A stretch of 64,000 nucleotides of DNA from Imbricaverruca yamaguchii. Taxonomy: Eukaryota > Arthropoda > Thecostraca > Neoverrucidae. Positions 29,099-41,613 of the stretch are shown here, piece by piece. The stretch is from contig JAOTOL010001550.1 of the NCBI GenBank assembly GCA_034440575.1, positions 1,304,001 to 1,368,000 of the forward strand. Reading direction: 5' to 3'. Position numbers and translations under genes: made by a program. Numbering within the stretch: the stretch's first letter is position 1; every line of letters begins with the position of its first letter. The notes beneath the pieces were generated by a model that worked only from the letters and a program-made list of their open reading frames with translations, searched no databases and was not told where the DNA came from.

Positions 29099-32000
29099 GA
29101 AGCCACAGATCACGAACCAGCCGCCGCAAATAAGTGTACGAAGGCAAGTCAATGTGGCTCACCACAGATTCGTGCTTAAATGAGAAGCTCTTCGGACGCT
29201 GCGTGAATGCGACGTTAATCACCGATCCAACTTTCACCTCTTGCTGGCGAGTTAGTTGAAGTTGGATCGGCTGTGACTGCGGTAAACATCCATTTTTTGC
29301 CGCTCCCATCCTCAAAGCTGAAGGCAAACATCGCTTCGTTTTCTGGCAAATCGTTTACTGTATCTTACTCTGCAAGACGTGAGCCTTTTACTAGGTGTTT
29401 TTGGCGCGTCCGACTTTTTCCGTGTCTCTCTTTCGACTTGGTCCCACAGGGAGAGGGCTCTTTAAAGTCTTGCCGAGCACTCCCGGCTACAAAATGTCCA
29501 TCATGACAACTTGGCTGGAGAGATTGGGTTCCTATTTAAAACCTGCATGCAGAACAGCAGTGGCTTCAGCATTTGTGCATACACAATGCACAATGCTAGT
29601 ATTTAGGTCCAAAGAGATTAAATGTGAAGTTAGCCCCCTTTCTTATCCTTAGCATGTGATGTTACGAGAACACCGGGCCACTCGGCGAGGATGTGATTCG
29701 TACAGTCCCTATTGGAGGAGAATGGGGGCAGACCATTCCTCCCCCGGATATCTCCGAAATTACCACGTTGAAGCAAATCACTGGAATGGCAACTGATGCC
29801 GCCTCGTTTGTGGATCCCAAGATATTGTATAGCAATTATGCTTCAGATGATTAATATGGTCACAGGTCAGATCAATCACATAAGATTCTGCTGATCATGT
29901 TGTAAGCAGCTAAGCCTGGTAAAGCATGGGATAGCTTCTGTCTCAAATATATGGGTATTTTTATTCCAACAGAAAATGGCAAGTGATTGGCGTACTTCGG
30001 AAACCAAAATATGCCAACTCAGGTGTTCGGTTAATCTGGTCGTTCAAATTTGAGAGGCAGACTACCAAGCTGTTTTTTCGAGCAAACCTTACAATTTTGG
30101 AGGGCTGATTGCCAAATTGACCCTCTCCCCCCGCCACTTGATAGGATTATTTACCTCTAGTAACCAAGTTACCTGGGAATAATATGATTTCGTCAAAAAG
30201 GTAGCTCAGTTCAATAAAAAGCTGATTAGCGATTAGCTGCAGGACTGTGAGTCAAATACCTTTGCAGCAGGACACGTCTCTTGCTGCACTTTGGCAAACG
30301 CGTATTCAACTTTACTCCCGTATTTACGCCACAAGTGGTAAAGCCATAAAAATGCGCTCATAGTCCAGGATTCATGTGTTTTCGACAGTTCGATCATCAC
30401 AAAACAAATCATTTCTAAAAATAATTGATGTTCAAATCGCATGCACGCAAATACACAGCCCATGACTATTAGTGGATAATTTGAACATGGAATGACGGTG
30501 CTCTGTGTTGTCGCTGGAGAGGTTCAAAACAATTCATTCGCTGGTACATGGCCTGGTGTTTGCTAACTTCATGCATGCTTTACATTGGACGTGCCCCAGG
30601 ACTCCCAGATCAACACAATTATCTGCACGTGCCTGTGACCGACACAACCTTGACGCTCCACAAGCGTGACCGTCTGTCTCAAGTATATGAGTATTTATAG
30701 TCCAACAAAAAATGGCAAGTGATTGGCATACTTTTGAAACCAAAATATGCCAAAATATGCGTCTGCAGACACCATCAAGATTTCAGATAGAGCACAAAAT
30801 TGAACCAGGCATTGGCATAAGACCAGTCACAGGTTAACAAACAAAAATATGCCGTCTGAATTCCGTTCAGAAATTTTAGAACTATGTGGCCCACAGGTGG
30901 GCAGATCCTGTGTTGTTACGATAGGCTGCACCGAAATGCTGGACTTCACCTAAATATGTAGTCACCTGTTGTGCTATTTTAGAAACTTTTCACAATACAG
31001 AGAGATTGGAACGGCATAATAAGAAATGATGCACAGCAAATGGCATGACCGTTCATTTTCATGGTGAGAAATGAGCCCTATTATGATATCCTTCCTTGTT
31101 CAAACATGTTGGTGACTACATATTTAGTCAAATTATTGCAAAGATCACGTTATTTGTTGTCTGGAAATGCCCCGATTAACGTCTTCACTGAACTCCAAAC
31201 GAAGTTGCTAATAAACGTCCCAATTCGGTTTTGGAACTTTGTGTCAATACCGTCAAATATCAAACGAATAAAGCAACCACAGCATCGTTCGTCCTACGTG
31301 CAACAGGTTACCATGCTGGTTTCCATGATGCCACAGTGCGATGGAAGTGAAATACTTCTTCCATCCGTTAACCAGCAAGCTAACAATATTACCACTGCAG
31401 ATATTTCATGTTAATCGTGCTTGAGAGGATTGCCAGGAACAGTTTGTATCATTAAATACGACACCAGAGGCGAAAGCATGTCTCATTGTTCATCCCAACT
31501 TTGGCTCCATAATTTCACCTGAGTTGGCTTCAGCACGCCACTCGGCTCGTACAAGCCGTCAAATGCACTGGCTGCAATGATATAAAATGGTGTAAATCAA
31601 ACTGCATAAGCAAAATTTCATTTCCGGAGCACTTCAAGAGACTCCCGTTACCAGTAATTCGTAAAGTTTCGCAATCCATTGACGAAGATTGAAGCTATGT
31701 TTGTATTCATCAGAAAATGAAGAAGAAAAAATGGTGGACGAATGTAGTTATCCTTCACTACTTGGGCCGTGTTAATGAATTACCGTTAACCTCGTCCACA
31801 AGATAAATACCCCTCGATGCTCTTCGAGGGTAGGCTAATGCCAGAACCCTGGAAAGAAACTTCTCGTCACCGCTCCCCTCCCACTCACCACCCGACACTC
31901 TCCCCACCCCCAGCACCGTTAACGCTGTACAGACCCCATGAATGAGCACCTACATGTACTTGAAGTCCGATGAAATATTCAGCGGAAAAGTGCTTCTAAC

Positions 32001-32106
32001 TAATTTTTTATGTTATTCACTGTGCCGATAACCAAGCAATCTTACAAAATAGCAACGCACTGAGGTCTCAGATGCTTTGTCAAGGATGTTACATGCATAC
32101 TTACAC
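29099..32106. other. No gene recognised; one dispersed duplication
   Basis: Two segments of about 75 bp, near 29937-30013 and 30678-30754, are similar and in the same orientation (shared AAATGGCAAGTGATTGGC and AAACCAAAATATGCC), perhaps copies of an unknown repeat. The minus-strand frame just above the 34-bp array (29300 to 29110) has protein-like wording but no family I recognise. Confidence 0.4.
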
Positions 32107-32108
32107 TA

Positions 32109-33330
32109 GAGGTGCGCTATAAAATTCAGACACGTGTGAGCAAAGAGTTTGCACCTGCAATCAATTGATTAGAACAAAATATGTACAAATCAAACAAAAA
32201 AATATGATTTTTCGCGGAACCCATCAGTAGCCATCAATTTTTGTTTTTCCAGCCGATCACAATGGAGTATTTTGCCAATATTTGTAGATTGGCTCTTAGA
32301 TGAGTTAGAGCCCCGAAATAAAACGAACGTATTGCTCGTTACAAGAGAAAACGTATGGTACCCGGTTTTACAGTTTTCGGTCAACCAGTAACCTTCCAAG
32401 TCAGGCCAATCACCCGAAATTCGCAAATATCGCGAAACTTTTTGTTTGGGAGGGCCACATAACAAAACGTTTTACAGTTAGAGACACCGGAAAATAAGAG
32501 CAGGACTCATTGAAGCCCTGTGAATCTGATGATGCCCTTCGTCGTCACTCTCTGTCAATTACACAGGTCAGGTCAAGTCAAAACTCGGGACCGGCCGTAC
32601 CGGCATAGCATATGGAGCCCCCTGGCCATCATGAAATGAACCTGAATTAGTGGGAATGGTGCATGAAATATTAAATGTGTTTTAATATAATTGAATTCAA
32701 TGTTATTCAATGTTATTCAATGGTATTCAATATTATTATTGAATTCAATATTGTTCAATATTATTGAAACACATTTAATATTTCATGCGCCATTCCGACT
32801 GATTCAGCTTCATTTCATGATGGCCTGGGGGCTCTATATGCTATGCCGATACGGCCGATCACGAGCTTTGACTTGACCTGACCTGTGTAATTGACAGGGA
32901 GTGACAACGAAGGGCATCATCAGATTCACAGGGCTTCAAAGAGTCCTGTTCTTATTTTCCTGTGTCTAACTGTAAAATGTTTCGTTACGTGGCCTGGCGT
33001 GATATTCGCCAATTTCAGGTCATTGGCTTGAGCTGGAAGGCCACTGGTTGACCGAAAACTGTAAAACCGGGTATCATACGTTTTCTCTTATAACGAACAC
33101 TACACTCGTTTTAGTTTCGCGGCTATAGCTCATCTAGGGGCCAATCTACAAATATTGGCGAAATACTCCATTGTGATTAGCTGGAAAAACACAAATTGAG
33201 CGCTACGAGTACTAATGGGTTCCGGGACAAATCTTAGCTTTTTGTTTGATTTGTACATATTTTGTTCTAATCAATCGATTGCAGGTGTAAACTCTTTCCC
33301 CACACGTGTCTGAATGTTATAGCGTACCTC
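32109..33330. mobile_element. 1.2-kb foldback (long inverted repeat) element
   Basis: Two arms of roughly 570-590 bp are inverted copies of each other with moderate divergence. The ends are GAGGTGCGCTATAAAATTC at 32109 and the complement of GAGGTACGCTATAACATTC ending at 33330, both next to a TA dinucleotide (32107-32108, 33331-33332). Matching internal blocks include GATTTGTACATATTTTGTTC, CAGTTTTCGGTCAACCAGT and CACAGGTCAGGTCAAGTC. The centre (about 32690-32770) is AT-rich with repeated GTTATTCAAT. TA duplication suggests a Tc1/mariner-type origin, but no transposase frame exists and the classification is inference. RNA read through it would form a very long duplex. Confidence 0.85.
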
Positions 33331-33489
33331 TACTTACCTGATAGTTACCAACAAACAAAAATAAAAAGTGCCATCTCATAAGCAGAACTCATTACTATGC
33401 GAGTTCTAGAAGGCTACATGCCGGATCTCTGCTCTTCCATATATACACATAAGCATTTGGGGAAATTACTTACAAGGAAATGTTTTAGT
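33331..33489. other. No feature
   Basis: Short spacer between the foldback element and a decayed LINE. Confidence 0.4.
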
Positions 33490-33870
33490 TGTTTGCTGAT
33501 AATGCTGCTGTCATTTTTAAAGCTACAAATAATATAAATGAACTACAAGTTGACGACAATTGCATTGTTGCAGGAATAACCGAATGGTTCAAGCTAATAA
33601 ATTATCACAGAATGTAAAAAAAAACTAATTGCTAAATTCATTCAGGCGTGCCAAGTGCTGACTTAAACATAACCATAAATTTTCAAAACTTTAACAGGAA
33701 GCAGCAAATCGCATAACTCGGTGTCATAATTGATGACAACTTTACATTGAAAAAGCATGTGACATGCATTGCTGCAAATCAGGCTGGAACTTAGCCATAA
33801 TGTAAATACCAAAAAGACTTATTGCACATTGTGAGTGGAAATATTTATACAGAACTTCACTATTTCCTCT
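33490..33870 (+). pseudogene. Decayed LINE reverse transcriptase, C-terminal part
   Basis: Broken frames on the + strand read TDNAAVIFKATNNINELQVD, VAGITEWFK, SGVPSAD and LGVIIDDNFTLKKHVTCIA. This is the RT sequence after the catalytic FADDT-like box, including the conserved LGVxID...WxxHV region of LINE RTs. The FADD box itself reads TDNA here. Several stops and indels show an old copy. AT-rich decayed sequence continues to about 34200 and may be more of the same element. Confidence 0.6.
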
Positions 33871-34503
33871 TGAAATTACTGCGCATTTATATGTGCAAGC
33901 AATTATCCAACAATATTAGACATAACTATCAAAGTATGTTGGGCTTTTCTATGTACCTCCTTCATTGAAGTCCTATAGACTCGATTCCGCATCATTTACG
34001 GCACCAGGAACTTGGAATGGGACTATTTGTTCGAATTTACACCATGAATTTGCACGTACCTATCAAAAAGAAGATCTAAAAAGTTATTAGAGCATATTTC
34101 ATTGGCTTATACATCAGAAACTAACAAATGTTGGCAAATTAACATGGCACAACTACTTATCCAGCGTGGTGCATATATTATTCAAAATGATACTTCGGTG
34201 AGGAAGTGAAAAGTCCCCTGATTGGGAGAAAGTCCCGCGAAGTCGCCCAGCCCAAGTCGTCGCCTAAAACGTCACTGGGTGGCGGTGACTGAACACGCTC
34301 AAGGTGTTGTCTACACTCCTCTTTTTAACCGGAGCAGGAGAGCAGGACATAGCCCACAGATAGGCTGGCGTCACATTTCGGGCAGCATGGTATTTAAAGA
34401 CATAAAGACATGAAGACATAAAAGATTAGTGCAACTCTGAGCCACAAGGGCCCTTCTTGGTTGCACTCTGTACACTGAACCAGTTGCCCACCAAATCTGC
34501 CAA

Positions 34504-37500
34504 TCAGCCCTCCCTGTAATACTGAAAAGCAAGCCCTCTATTCTTATAATGATTGTCTATGCTGTTTTTAAAGATGTTCAATGTGCTGCTACTGACGATG
34601 TTTTCTGGCAGCTGGTTCCAGTGTTCCACTACCCTGTTGGTGAAGAAAGTTTGCCTTAACCTTGTTCTGCTGTGGTTAATTTTAATTTTGAATTTATGAC
34701 CTCTAATTGCATCATTTCTGTTAAATTCAAACATTTCCCCAAGGTATCCCCTCTCCAGACCATTGACAAATTTAAAGACCTCGATGAGATCTCCTCTCAG
34801 CCTTCTATATCTAAGTGAAAACATATTCAATTTCTTCAATCTTTCCTCATATGCCAGGTTGCTTATGCCATTAACCATTTTTGTAGCCCTCTTTTGTACT
34901 CTCTCTAAAAGCCAACAATCTTTTTCATAGCTAGGAGACCAAGCTTGGATGCAGTATTCCAAATGTGGCCTGACGTATGCACAGTAAAGCTTCCTGATCA
35001 CTTCCTCACTTCTGTATGATACATTCCTATTTATTGCCCCGAGCATTCTCAGTGCCTTCTTCCTGGCTTCCTTGGTCTGTTCTGATGCCCCCAATTTTGT
35101 GTTTAGAATAACACCTAAATCCTTCTCCTGTTAAGTCACTGCTAGCACTTGGCCACCCATCAAGTATGGAGCCTTCATATGCTGCTTACCTACATGCATG
35201 ATTTTGCACTTATCAAAGTTAAATTTCATTTGCCACTCTTCGGACCACTTCACAAGTTCGTCTAAGTCTTTTTGCAGCGAGATATGCTCATCCTGACCTG
35301 TTATTGCCCTAAAGACCTTCAAATCATCTGCAAATTTCAAAACTTTACTGCTTAGGCCACTTTCAATGTTATTTACAAATATAATGAACAGTAATGGCCC
35401 TAGTACTGACCCCAGGGGGACTCCACTAAGAACATTTTGCCATGATGACTTTGTACCATTTAGCATCACTCTTTGCTGTCTATCTGAAAGCCACAACTCT
35501 ATCCATTTTAAGATGCTACCTGCAATACCATGGGACTGAAGCTGTATCATTAACCGTTTATGGGGTACTTTGTCAAAGGCCTTACTAAAGTCAAGATATG
35601 CTACATCAACCTGATTTCCCTGATCAAATTGTTCTGTGGCGAAGTTCAAAAAGTCCAAGAGGTTTGTGAGACACGATCGCCCTTTTCTAAATCCATGTTG
35701 AGTATCTTGAATCAATCTGCTACCTTCCAGATAACTAACTATTCTATCCTTGATAATTGATTCGAGTACCTTGCAGACTCGGGATGTGAGACTTATTGGC
35801 CTATAGTTTTCAACTTTCCCTCTTTCTCCTTTCTTGAAAATAGGAACTACATTTGCCCTTTTCCAATCGGTTGGAATTTCATTATGTGAAACTGATCTAC
35901 AAAATATTATACTAAGTGGAAATGCCAGTTCCTTTTCAGTTTCCCGCAACACCCTAGCATAAATATCATCAGGTCCTGCTGCCTTATTTGGTTTTATTTT
36001 CCTGATGTGATTGTAAACAACATCACTACCAATGAAATCAACATCATTTGTCAGATCCCATGTAACTGAACTATGGTGTACGGTCGGCAGATTGGTCATA
36101 TCTTCCAATGTAAACACTGATTTGAACTGCTTGCTCAGCTCCTCAACCATCTCACTATCCTCACCCAATGTAGTCCCGTTTACTTCCAGTGGACCAATTG
36201 TGCTAGAAACTTTACTCAGCTTGTAGAAACTAAAGAACTTTTTACTGTCCCCATTACAGTTTCTAGCTAAATCCAGTTCCTTTGCTCGCTTTGCTGCTCT
36301 GGTTTTTTGCTTCACAGTGTCTCTAGCTTTTCGATACGCCTTTAGATTAATGACATTTGAGGCTTCTTTAAAAACTCTAAATGCAGTTTTCTTAGCCCTA
36401 ATTGCTTTTATCACGTCTGGTGTAAGCCATGCTGGCTTTCCTACCCTTCTTTTGCGTCTTTGCTTTTGGGGGACATGTCTAATCTGAGTTTCCTTTAAGT
36501 AAGATTTGAACTTTTCCCACATTTCACAGGCATTTAAATTGGAGAATTCTTCTTCCCATCTGATGGCACTTAAAGCCGCTCTCATGCCGTTAAAGTCTGC
36601 TCTGTTGAAATTTGGAACCTTTACCAAATTATCCTTGATAATTTCCCCTACATGTGCCTTGAATCTAACTATGTTATGGTCACTTTTTCCCAGCGTTTCG
36701 CCTACAGTCAAGTCTTGAACCAAGTCACTTAAATCCGAGAATACAAGGTCCAAGAATGAACCATGCCTGGTAGGTTCCGATACAAACTGGTGTAAGAACA
36801 GGTCCTCTTCAAGGCATTTCCTGAACATTTTGCATGATGGGGAGCCAACACCAGCATTTTCATAACCTTTTAGATTAAAGTCACCAAGAATAAGGCACTT
36901 CCTCTTAAAGTTTCTACTGATTTCCTCACAAATCACCTTGTCAAGCTCCAGTTGCTGAGAATGTGGCAGGGTTCCTGATCGGTAGAAAGCTCCTATCCTA
37001 AGAGTATTGCTGTTGCCTTTTCCCACAGTGACATCAAGCCAAATGGACTCCACAGACACATTTTTATCTCCACCTGCTACTTTTTGAGAACTGAATAAGC
37101 TATTCACATAGAGCATTACACCACCCCCTTTCATTGCTGGACCCCTATTGCACGAAAACATATTGTATCCCTGGATCTCATAGTCCTGTAAGTTATCTCC
37201 AAAATATCCTTCACTGACCCATGCCTCCGTAATGCAAACAAAATCCGGTTCCTCCTCAGCAACATAACACTTGAACTCATCAAATTTGGAACGGATACTC
37301 TGAGCATTAAACATCATACACTTAACAAATGCTCCATAACCACCTTTGGCTTTTTCATATTGAGGAGTTCTTTTATCACTAGATGAACTATAACTCTGTC
37401 CCCTTGAGTTGCTGCTGTCCCTATTTGCAGACTTTGAGGTTCTATTGCCTTGGCTGACACTATTGGAATATTCCTGAGTTGGCAATGCAATTTCATCCCT

Positions 37501-37506
37501 CCCCAC
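34504..37506 (-). pseudogene. LINE ORF2: endonuclease-reverse transcriptase with one stop
   Basis: The frame runs from about 37506 to 34504 (about 1000 codons) with a single in-frame TAA at 35131-35133. The N-terminal APE-type endonuclease shows MFNAQSIRSK, CITEAW, LILGDFNL and GKSDHN. The RT follows with NYRPISLTSRVCKVLE, HGFRKGRSC, YLDFSKAFDKVPHK, SGVPLGSVLGPLLF (L where Q is usual) and the catalytic KFADD. After the stop the same frame continues with KKALRMLGAIN, YCAYVRPHLEYCIQAW and RDAxR-like GDLIEVFKFVNG, the RT thumb and C-terminal region. There is no clear ATG at the start. The frame is open into the ORF1 end and a GTG at 37506 is only nominal. The protein would nick target DNA and copy the element RNA. 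Confidence 0.88.
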
Positions 37507-37514
37507 CCCATTTC

Positions 37515-38397
37515 CTAGTTTCCCTGAAGGACATGCTCATATACTTTGCCTAACACATGGACCCCCTTCTCAGAAAAGTGCAGGCCATCCCTCTGATAGA
37601 GGTCCCACGATGCATAAAACCTGCTCCACTCGTCTACAAATGTAAAACCTAGCTCCTGGCAGAGCTTTCCTACCCTGGTGTTAGCTGCCAGTGCCCTAGA
37701 GCTCCACTCAGGGGAGGCTCTAGCCCTAGGCAAAATTCCTGTTACAAGCACTCTATTGGTACCCTTCAGGGTGGCCAGAAGGGCCCTGTACTCCCGCAGA
37801 AGCTCCTCGCCCCTAGTATGACCTATGTTATTTACCCCTACATGCACTATGACTGTGTTAAACTGGTGATCACTGGTGACCTGTGCCACCGCAGGTACCA
37901 GGTCCTTCACCTTGGCACCAGGCCTGGTGATGCACCTCCTGTCCCTCCTACCTTTACAAAATACCCGCTCTAAATGACGCACACGAGAGTCTCCTATGAC
38001 CAGCACTGACTCCTTACTACTGCTATCCTGGGGGAAGTCATCCAATGCCTGGAACATATTTGTTGTTACTATGCCTGCCCGCTGGGCCGGTCGGCTACAC
38101 TTCCTCCCGCTCCTACCACCTGCCACCTGCCACTCACTGACCCTTTCCTTAGGTTCGCGTCTCCAAATCCTCCACCCCCTGACCTCATGCCACTTCCCCT
38201 CCTGTGACCTACCAGAACTACCTCTCCTCTGTTCACTATTAACACTATTAACACTCCCCTCTTGAGAGATCCCAGCCACCTCCACAGTAGGGGAAACCTC
38301 AGCTACCTGGTGGCCTGCGACCACCTGGGCATATGATGTCCCTGCTGCGGATTGACCCCTTGTTGTTTTATCTTGCCTACCCTGTGCAACACACTCT
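37515..38397 (-). CDS. LINE ORF1 with SGNH esterase-like domain, 5'-truncated
   Basis: The open frame of about 294 codons ends at the TAG 37515-37517. Its C-terminal half carries VLVIGDSRVRHLE, NTVIVHVGVNNIG and RDGLHFSEKGV, corresponding to blocks I (GDS), III (GxND-like, here GVNN) and V (DxxH) of SGNH/GDSL hydrolases. Such esterase domains are known in ORF1 proteins of CR1/L2 LINEs, where they are thought to help the RNP associate with RNA or membranes. The N-terminal part is basic, Ser/Arg-rich and missing its beginning. No stop interrupts the visible part. Confidence 0.8.
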
Positions 38398-38402
38398 TAG
38401 TT

Positions 38403-38735
38403 GGCAAGTAAAAGTGAGTGGCATATGCATGCCGTATTCTCAAGCGGCACAACACTACTTCGTCTCGCCTATTCCTACGAGGGCACGCTCCATTTTTCGG
38501 GAACATTGACTGATCGCTCTCAACGTAATACCAGGCGGTGTTTTCCAAGAAGCTTGCAACTTAGCGGACACAGACTTAGAAATGGTTCGGAAGTGATCAC
38601 GGCAGGGAATAGTAGGGCTGGCGAGCATGGAGCTGACGACGTACGTTTTCCAGCAGCGTGAACTCGGTCGTTCCAAGAGATGCCCACGTGGCTCTGGATG
38701 AGGCACAGCACCACTCTGTTACCTGTCTGAAACAC
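38403..38735 (-). pseudogene. LINE RNase H and C-terminal tail relic
   Basis: Minus-strand frames give VVLC-IQSHVGISWNDRVHAA, the RNase H signature block (W.PSHVGIxGNxxADxxA) of Jockey/I-like LINEs. About 60 codons later comes RRDEVVLCRLRIRHAYATH, the start of their C-terminal tail. At least one frameshift separates them and the tail is cut at 38403, exactly where the CR1/L2-like LINE begins. The younger LINE may have inserted here or the two are joined by deletion. Confidence 0.62.
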
Positions 38736-40309
38736 AGCGGTAAGACGAGCTAAAACGTCCCGTAAAATGGGATTTTATAGGCCGAGAGTCCTCATCGCTA
38801 AAAGGCTACTTAAGGAACCCGTCAAAATAATGTGTAGTGGATCGTCTGATAATTAAATGAAACAGAGAGCACTCAGGATAGCAATAAGCTCGTGAGAATA
38901 CACAGACGCATGTGCTAGTAGTAAAAAGCATCTTGTCACAGTATCGGCAATAAAAGCGCTGTCGACGCCGGCCTGCGTTGTGGTCGCATCGGTGAATGTC
39001 GCAAGACGAATCCAGCGTACTACTCGACGTGCTCCATGGCAAGTACTCTGGATTCATGCGGTGTGCTACCGGTTATCTTTGTGCAGGCGGGGAACATGTC
39101 CTCTTCTGGGGTGATCAATTCCCAGAGATACTTTGGAATGCACTCAGTCTGCCGAACACTTTGAAGTCGGAGACCGCTCTCGTAAAAGTCGTCCCATTCA
39201 CACTGCATTGGCTGACATGGTCCGTTCGTTTGAACACAGCGTTAGCATGCGGTGAGGAAATACATGGACGTAAGCTGGATGGTCCGGATATTTCCGTAGT
39301 TTGCAGGCATATCGAATACTGTTCATGGTAACAGGAGTGGAAGCTCGTGCACTTCCGCCAGGATAATTGTCGTTGGAAATGTACGAAAAGCCTGTGCGGT
39401 AATGCGAAGCGCAGTGGTGGACTGCATCGAGGGTACGGGTGCTGGTCAAAATAAAACACGTCATAAATAAAGCACGCGTAGTCAAACTTCGATCGAGCAA
39501 GCAATCAGCATAGTAGAAACAGCCTGGTTTGCTCCATAGGTCGAACGAACCACAAGTTTGAAGATATTTATACACCTATAAGAGTATTTACAAACTTATC
39601 TCGTAGCGTTTTAAGATGTTATCGGTGCGTCAAACAACATGTCGAATAGCTTCACGCGACCCCTGAGAAGCGGGTATACATGTATGTATGTGAGTACATG
39701 CTTCTATGTATGCTAAGCACGTTTGCACGTAGGTGTGCATGTTTATGTGCATGCAAATGCAGGCGTGTGTGCTTGCGTATGTCTATTTCCATTGATCCAA
39801 CTTCTCCCTTTCCCCTCATAGCACATTCAACTACGTGTCCCCAGGAATTCCTTGGTATTACTAGCTTGCTACCTGGCTGGTGTGCTCCAGGGGCTACTTT
39901 TACTAATGCCTGATGGTGTATTTTATCTGCCGTATCTGCGAAAAGCAAAACGGCTAAGAAGGGATGAAATTAATCGAACTGAGCTAGAGCTACGGCGAAT
40001 GATTACGCGTGTATCGGCATCCTGAGGAATCCTGAGCCATCCCAAAGCTTATCATCCTGCTTTTGGGCAACTGGCCCGGCATTAATCGAGCCTGTACGAG
40101 TGCGTGTAGCCAAATAAGATAGGCTGCTTAATACGAAGCAGCGGTCGACATTATAAAAATAGAATATTTGGTCCGTCATGGAAGACATGTAGCATAATTC
40201 AGTCCATAAGCCTTGCCATCACCTCTGCTGCCGTACGACAGAGTTCCCTAATCTCTAGATGAATATCTGTGCGGTGTGATTCTAATACAAATGCACACAA
40301 GGCAGATGT
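38736..40309. other. No gene recognised
   Basis: Intronic. Frames at 39020-39575 on the minus strand overlap each other and match nothing known to me. A GTATGT/GTGCAT-rich stretch lies at 39675-39780. Confidence 0.4.
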
Positions 40310-41430
40310 ACTTCAAATGTATGTAAGGCAACTTGCATGTATGTAAGGCAATGACGGTACTTGCAATGTATGTAAAGGTACTTGCAAATGTATGTAAGGC
40401 AATGTGCGTTAGTGCAAAAGTACATCTGTGTTTACGCGCATCATATGGCAGATGCACGTAGACGCAGATTACGAAGGAACAAAAGTAGGTTGGTTATTGG
40501 TTGTACGACACATCGACGGTTGAGTCATGTAGCATCGCCAATCTCTCACGCCGATTGGTCGCAGGCGAAGAGTAGCGACAGGTGAGACTCGAACTCACAT
40601 CCATTCGATTGTGAGACGAGCAACTTACCCCTAGGCTACTCGTCCCCAAGGAGCAAAAGTACGCATGGCAAATGTACACATAGCAGATGTACGTAAAAGC
40701 AAATGTACACATGAGAAAAGGTGCGTAGGCAAATGTACGTAAGGGCAAATGTATGCAGTCGCAAAAGCACGCAAACGCAAATATACGTATGCCCAAAAGT
40801 ACGTAAGCGCGAATGTATGTATGCACAAATATGTGTAAGCGCAAATGCACGTATGCGCTAGTATACATAAGCGCACAAATACGTAAGCACACATGTACAT
40901 ATGCGCAAATATACATGAACGTAAAGGTATGAATCTGTAAATGTACGTAATTGCAAATGTACGTAAGCGCAAAATGTGTCAACGCAAATGTACATATGCA
41001 CTAAGCGCGTGAACGTAAACGCGCGTAAGCGCAAAAATACGCAAGCACAAATGTACGTAAGAACAAATGTACGCATGAGCAAATACACATAAGCGCAAAT
41101 GCACATGTGCTCAAGTGTACGTAAGCGCAAAAATTCGGAAACACAAATGCACCTAACCGCGAGTGTGCGTATGCGCAAATGTACGTGAGCGCAAACGTAC
41201 GTATGCGTAAATGTATGTAATTGCCATGTACGTAAGCGTAAAAATGTGTCAACACAGATGTGCATATGTACAAAGGTGCGTAAGTGTAAACGTGCGTAAG
41301 CGCAAAAATGAGCAAGGCCAAATGTACCTAAGAGCAAAGGTATGTATGCGTAAATGTACGTACGCGCAAATGTATTTTGTGCAAATGTAAGTTTGCGCAG
41401 AAGTATATCAGCACTAGGGTACGTATGTTT
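40310..41430. repeat. 16-bp tandem array, left part
   Basis: A degenerate tandem repeat of period 16 with consensus near CGTAAGCGCAAATGTA, most regular at 40640-41430. Open frames on the minus strand rich in Cys/Tyr/His/Leu are artefacts. It is interrupted by the Ty3/gypsy element at 41431 and resumes at 44977 in the same orientation. Confidence 0.85.
40566..40650 (-). tRNA. tRNA-like sequence, possible tRNA-derived SINE head
   Basis: The minus strand reads TAGCCTAGGGG (A box-like), then CTCACAA with a possible CAC anticodon (valine), then a perfect T arm GTGAG-TTCGAGT-CTCAC (B box-like). Outside these, GAGTAGC (40635-40641 read on the minus strand) and GCTACTC (40570-40576) are exact complements, but five extra bases separate the T arm from this stem and the anticodon stem is weak. 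It is a tRNA pseudogene or SINE head, not a confident functional tRNA. Confidence 0.4.
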
Positions 41431-41613
41431 TGTATGGCTATGGAGACTTCCTGACTCGATGTCATATTCCTGCCGAACATGGCAGCCCAAGAAAAGGTGG
41501 GTTCAACCGCCTACGAATGAACACTCTAATCCCAGAAGCCGCAGCGTTTTGACCGTCCCAAACCGTCTATGAATTATACTCATTTTGAGCTCCAACCAAT
41601 AAGAGACATAACA
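41431..41613 (+). repeat. 5' LTR of the Ty3/gypsy element
   Basis: 183 bp, begins TGTATGGCTATGGAGACTT and ends GACATAACA (TG...CA). It matches the right LTR throughout, including CAAGAAAA, GAAGCCGCAGCGTTT and TCATTTTGAG. Confidence 0.88.

Larger units (their letters stand above)
34396..38398 (-). mobile_element. CR1/L2-like LINE, nearly intact
   Basis: A 4-kb non-LTR retrotransposon on the minus strand with two frames, a truncated ORF1 with an esterase-like domain and ORF2 with endonuclease and RT. The 3' end shows an 8-bp tandem tail (repeated TATGTCTT-type units at about 34396-34420), typical of CR1/L2 elements, which end in short microsatellites instead of poly-A. At the 5' end ORF1 is open to 38398 without an ATG, so the insertion is 5'-truncated. 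It lies antisense in the receptor intron and abuts another LINE fragment at 38403. Confidence 0.85.

Noticed and set aside
35131..35133. LINE ORF2 stop considered as a programmed or true terminus
   Set aside because: The same frame continues without interruption into conserved RT C-terminal sequence, so a nonsense mutation is simpler.
39020..39575. Overlapping minus-strand frames of 60-130 codons
   Set aside because: Two frames overlap over the same bases, no family pattern, no splice or start context.
40635..40641. Functional valine tRNA gene
   Set aside because: The anticodon stem pairs poorly and the acceptor stem is displaced, so only a tRNA-like call is supported.
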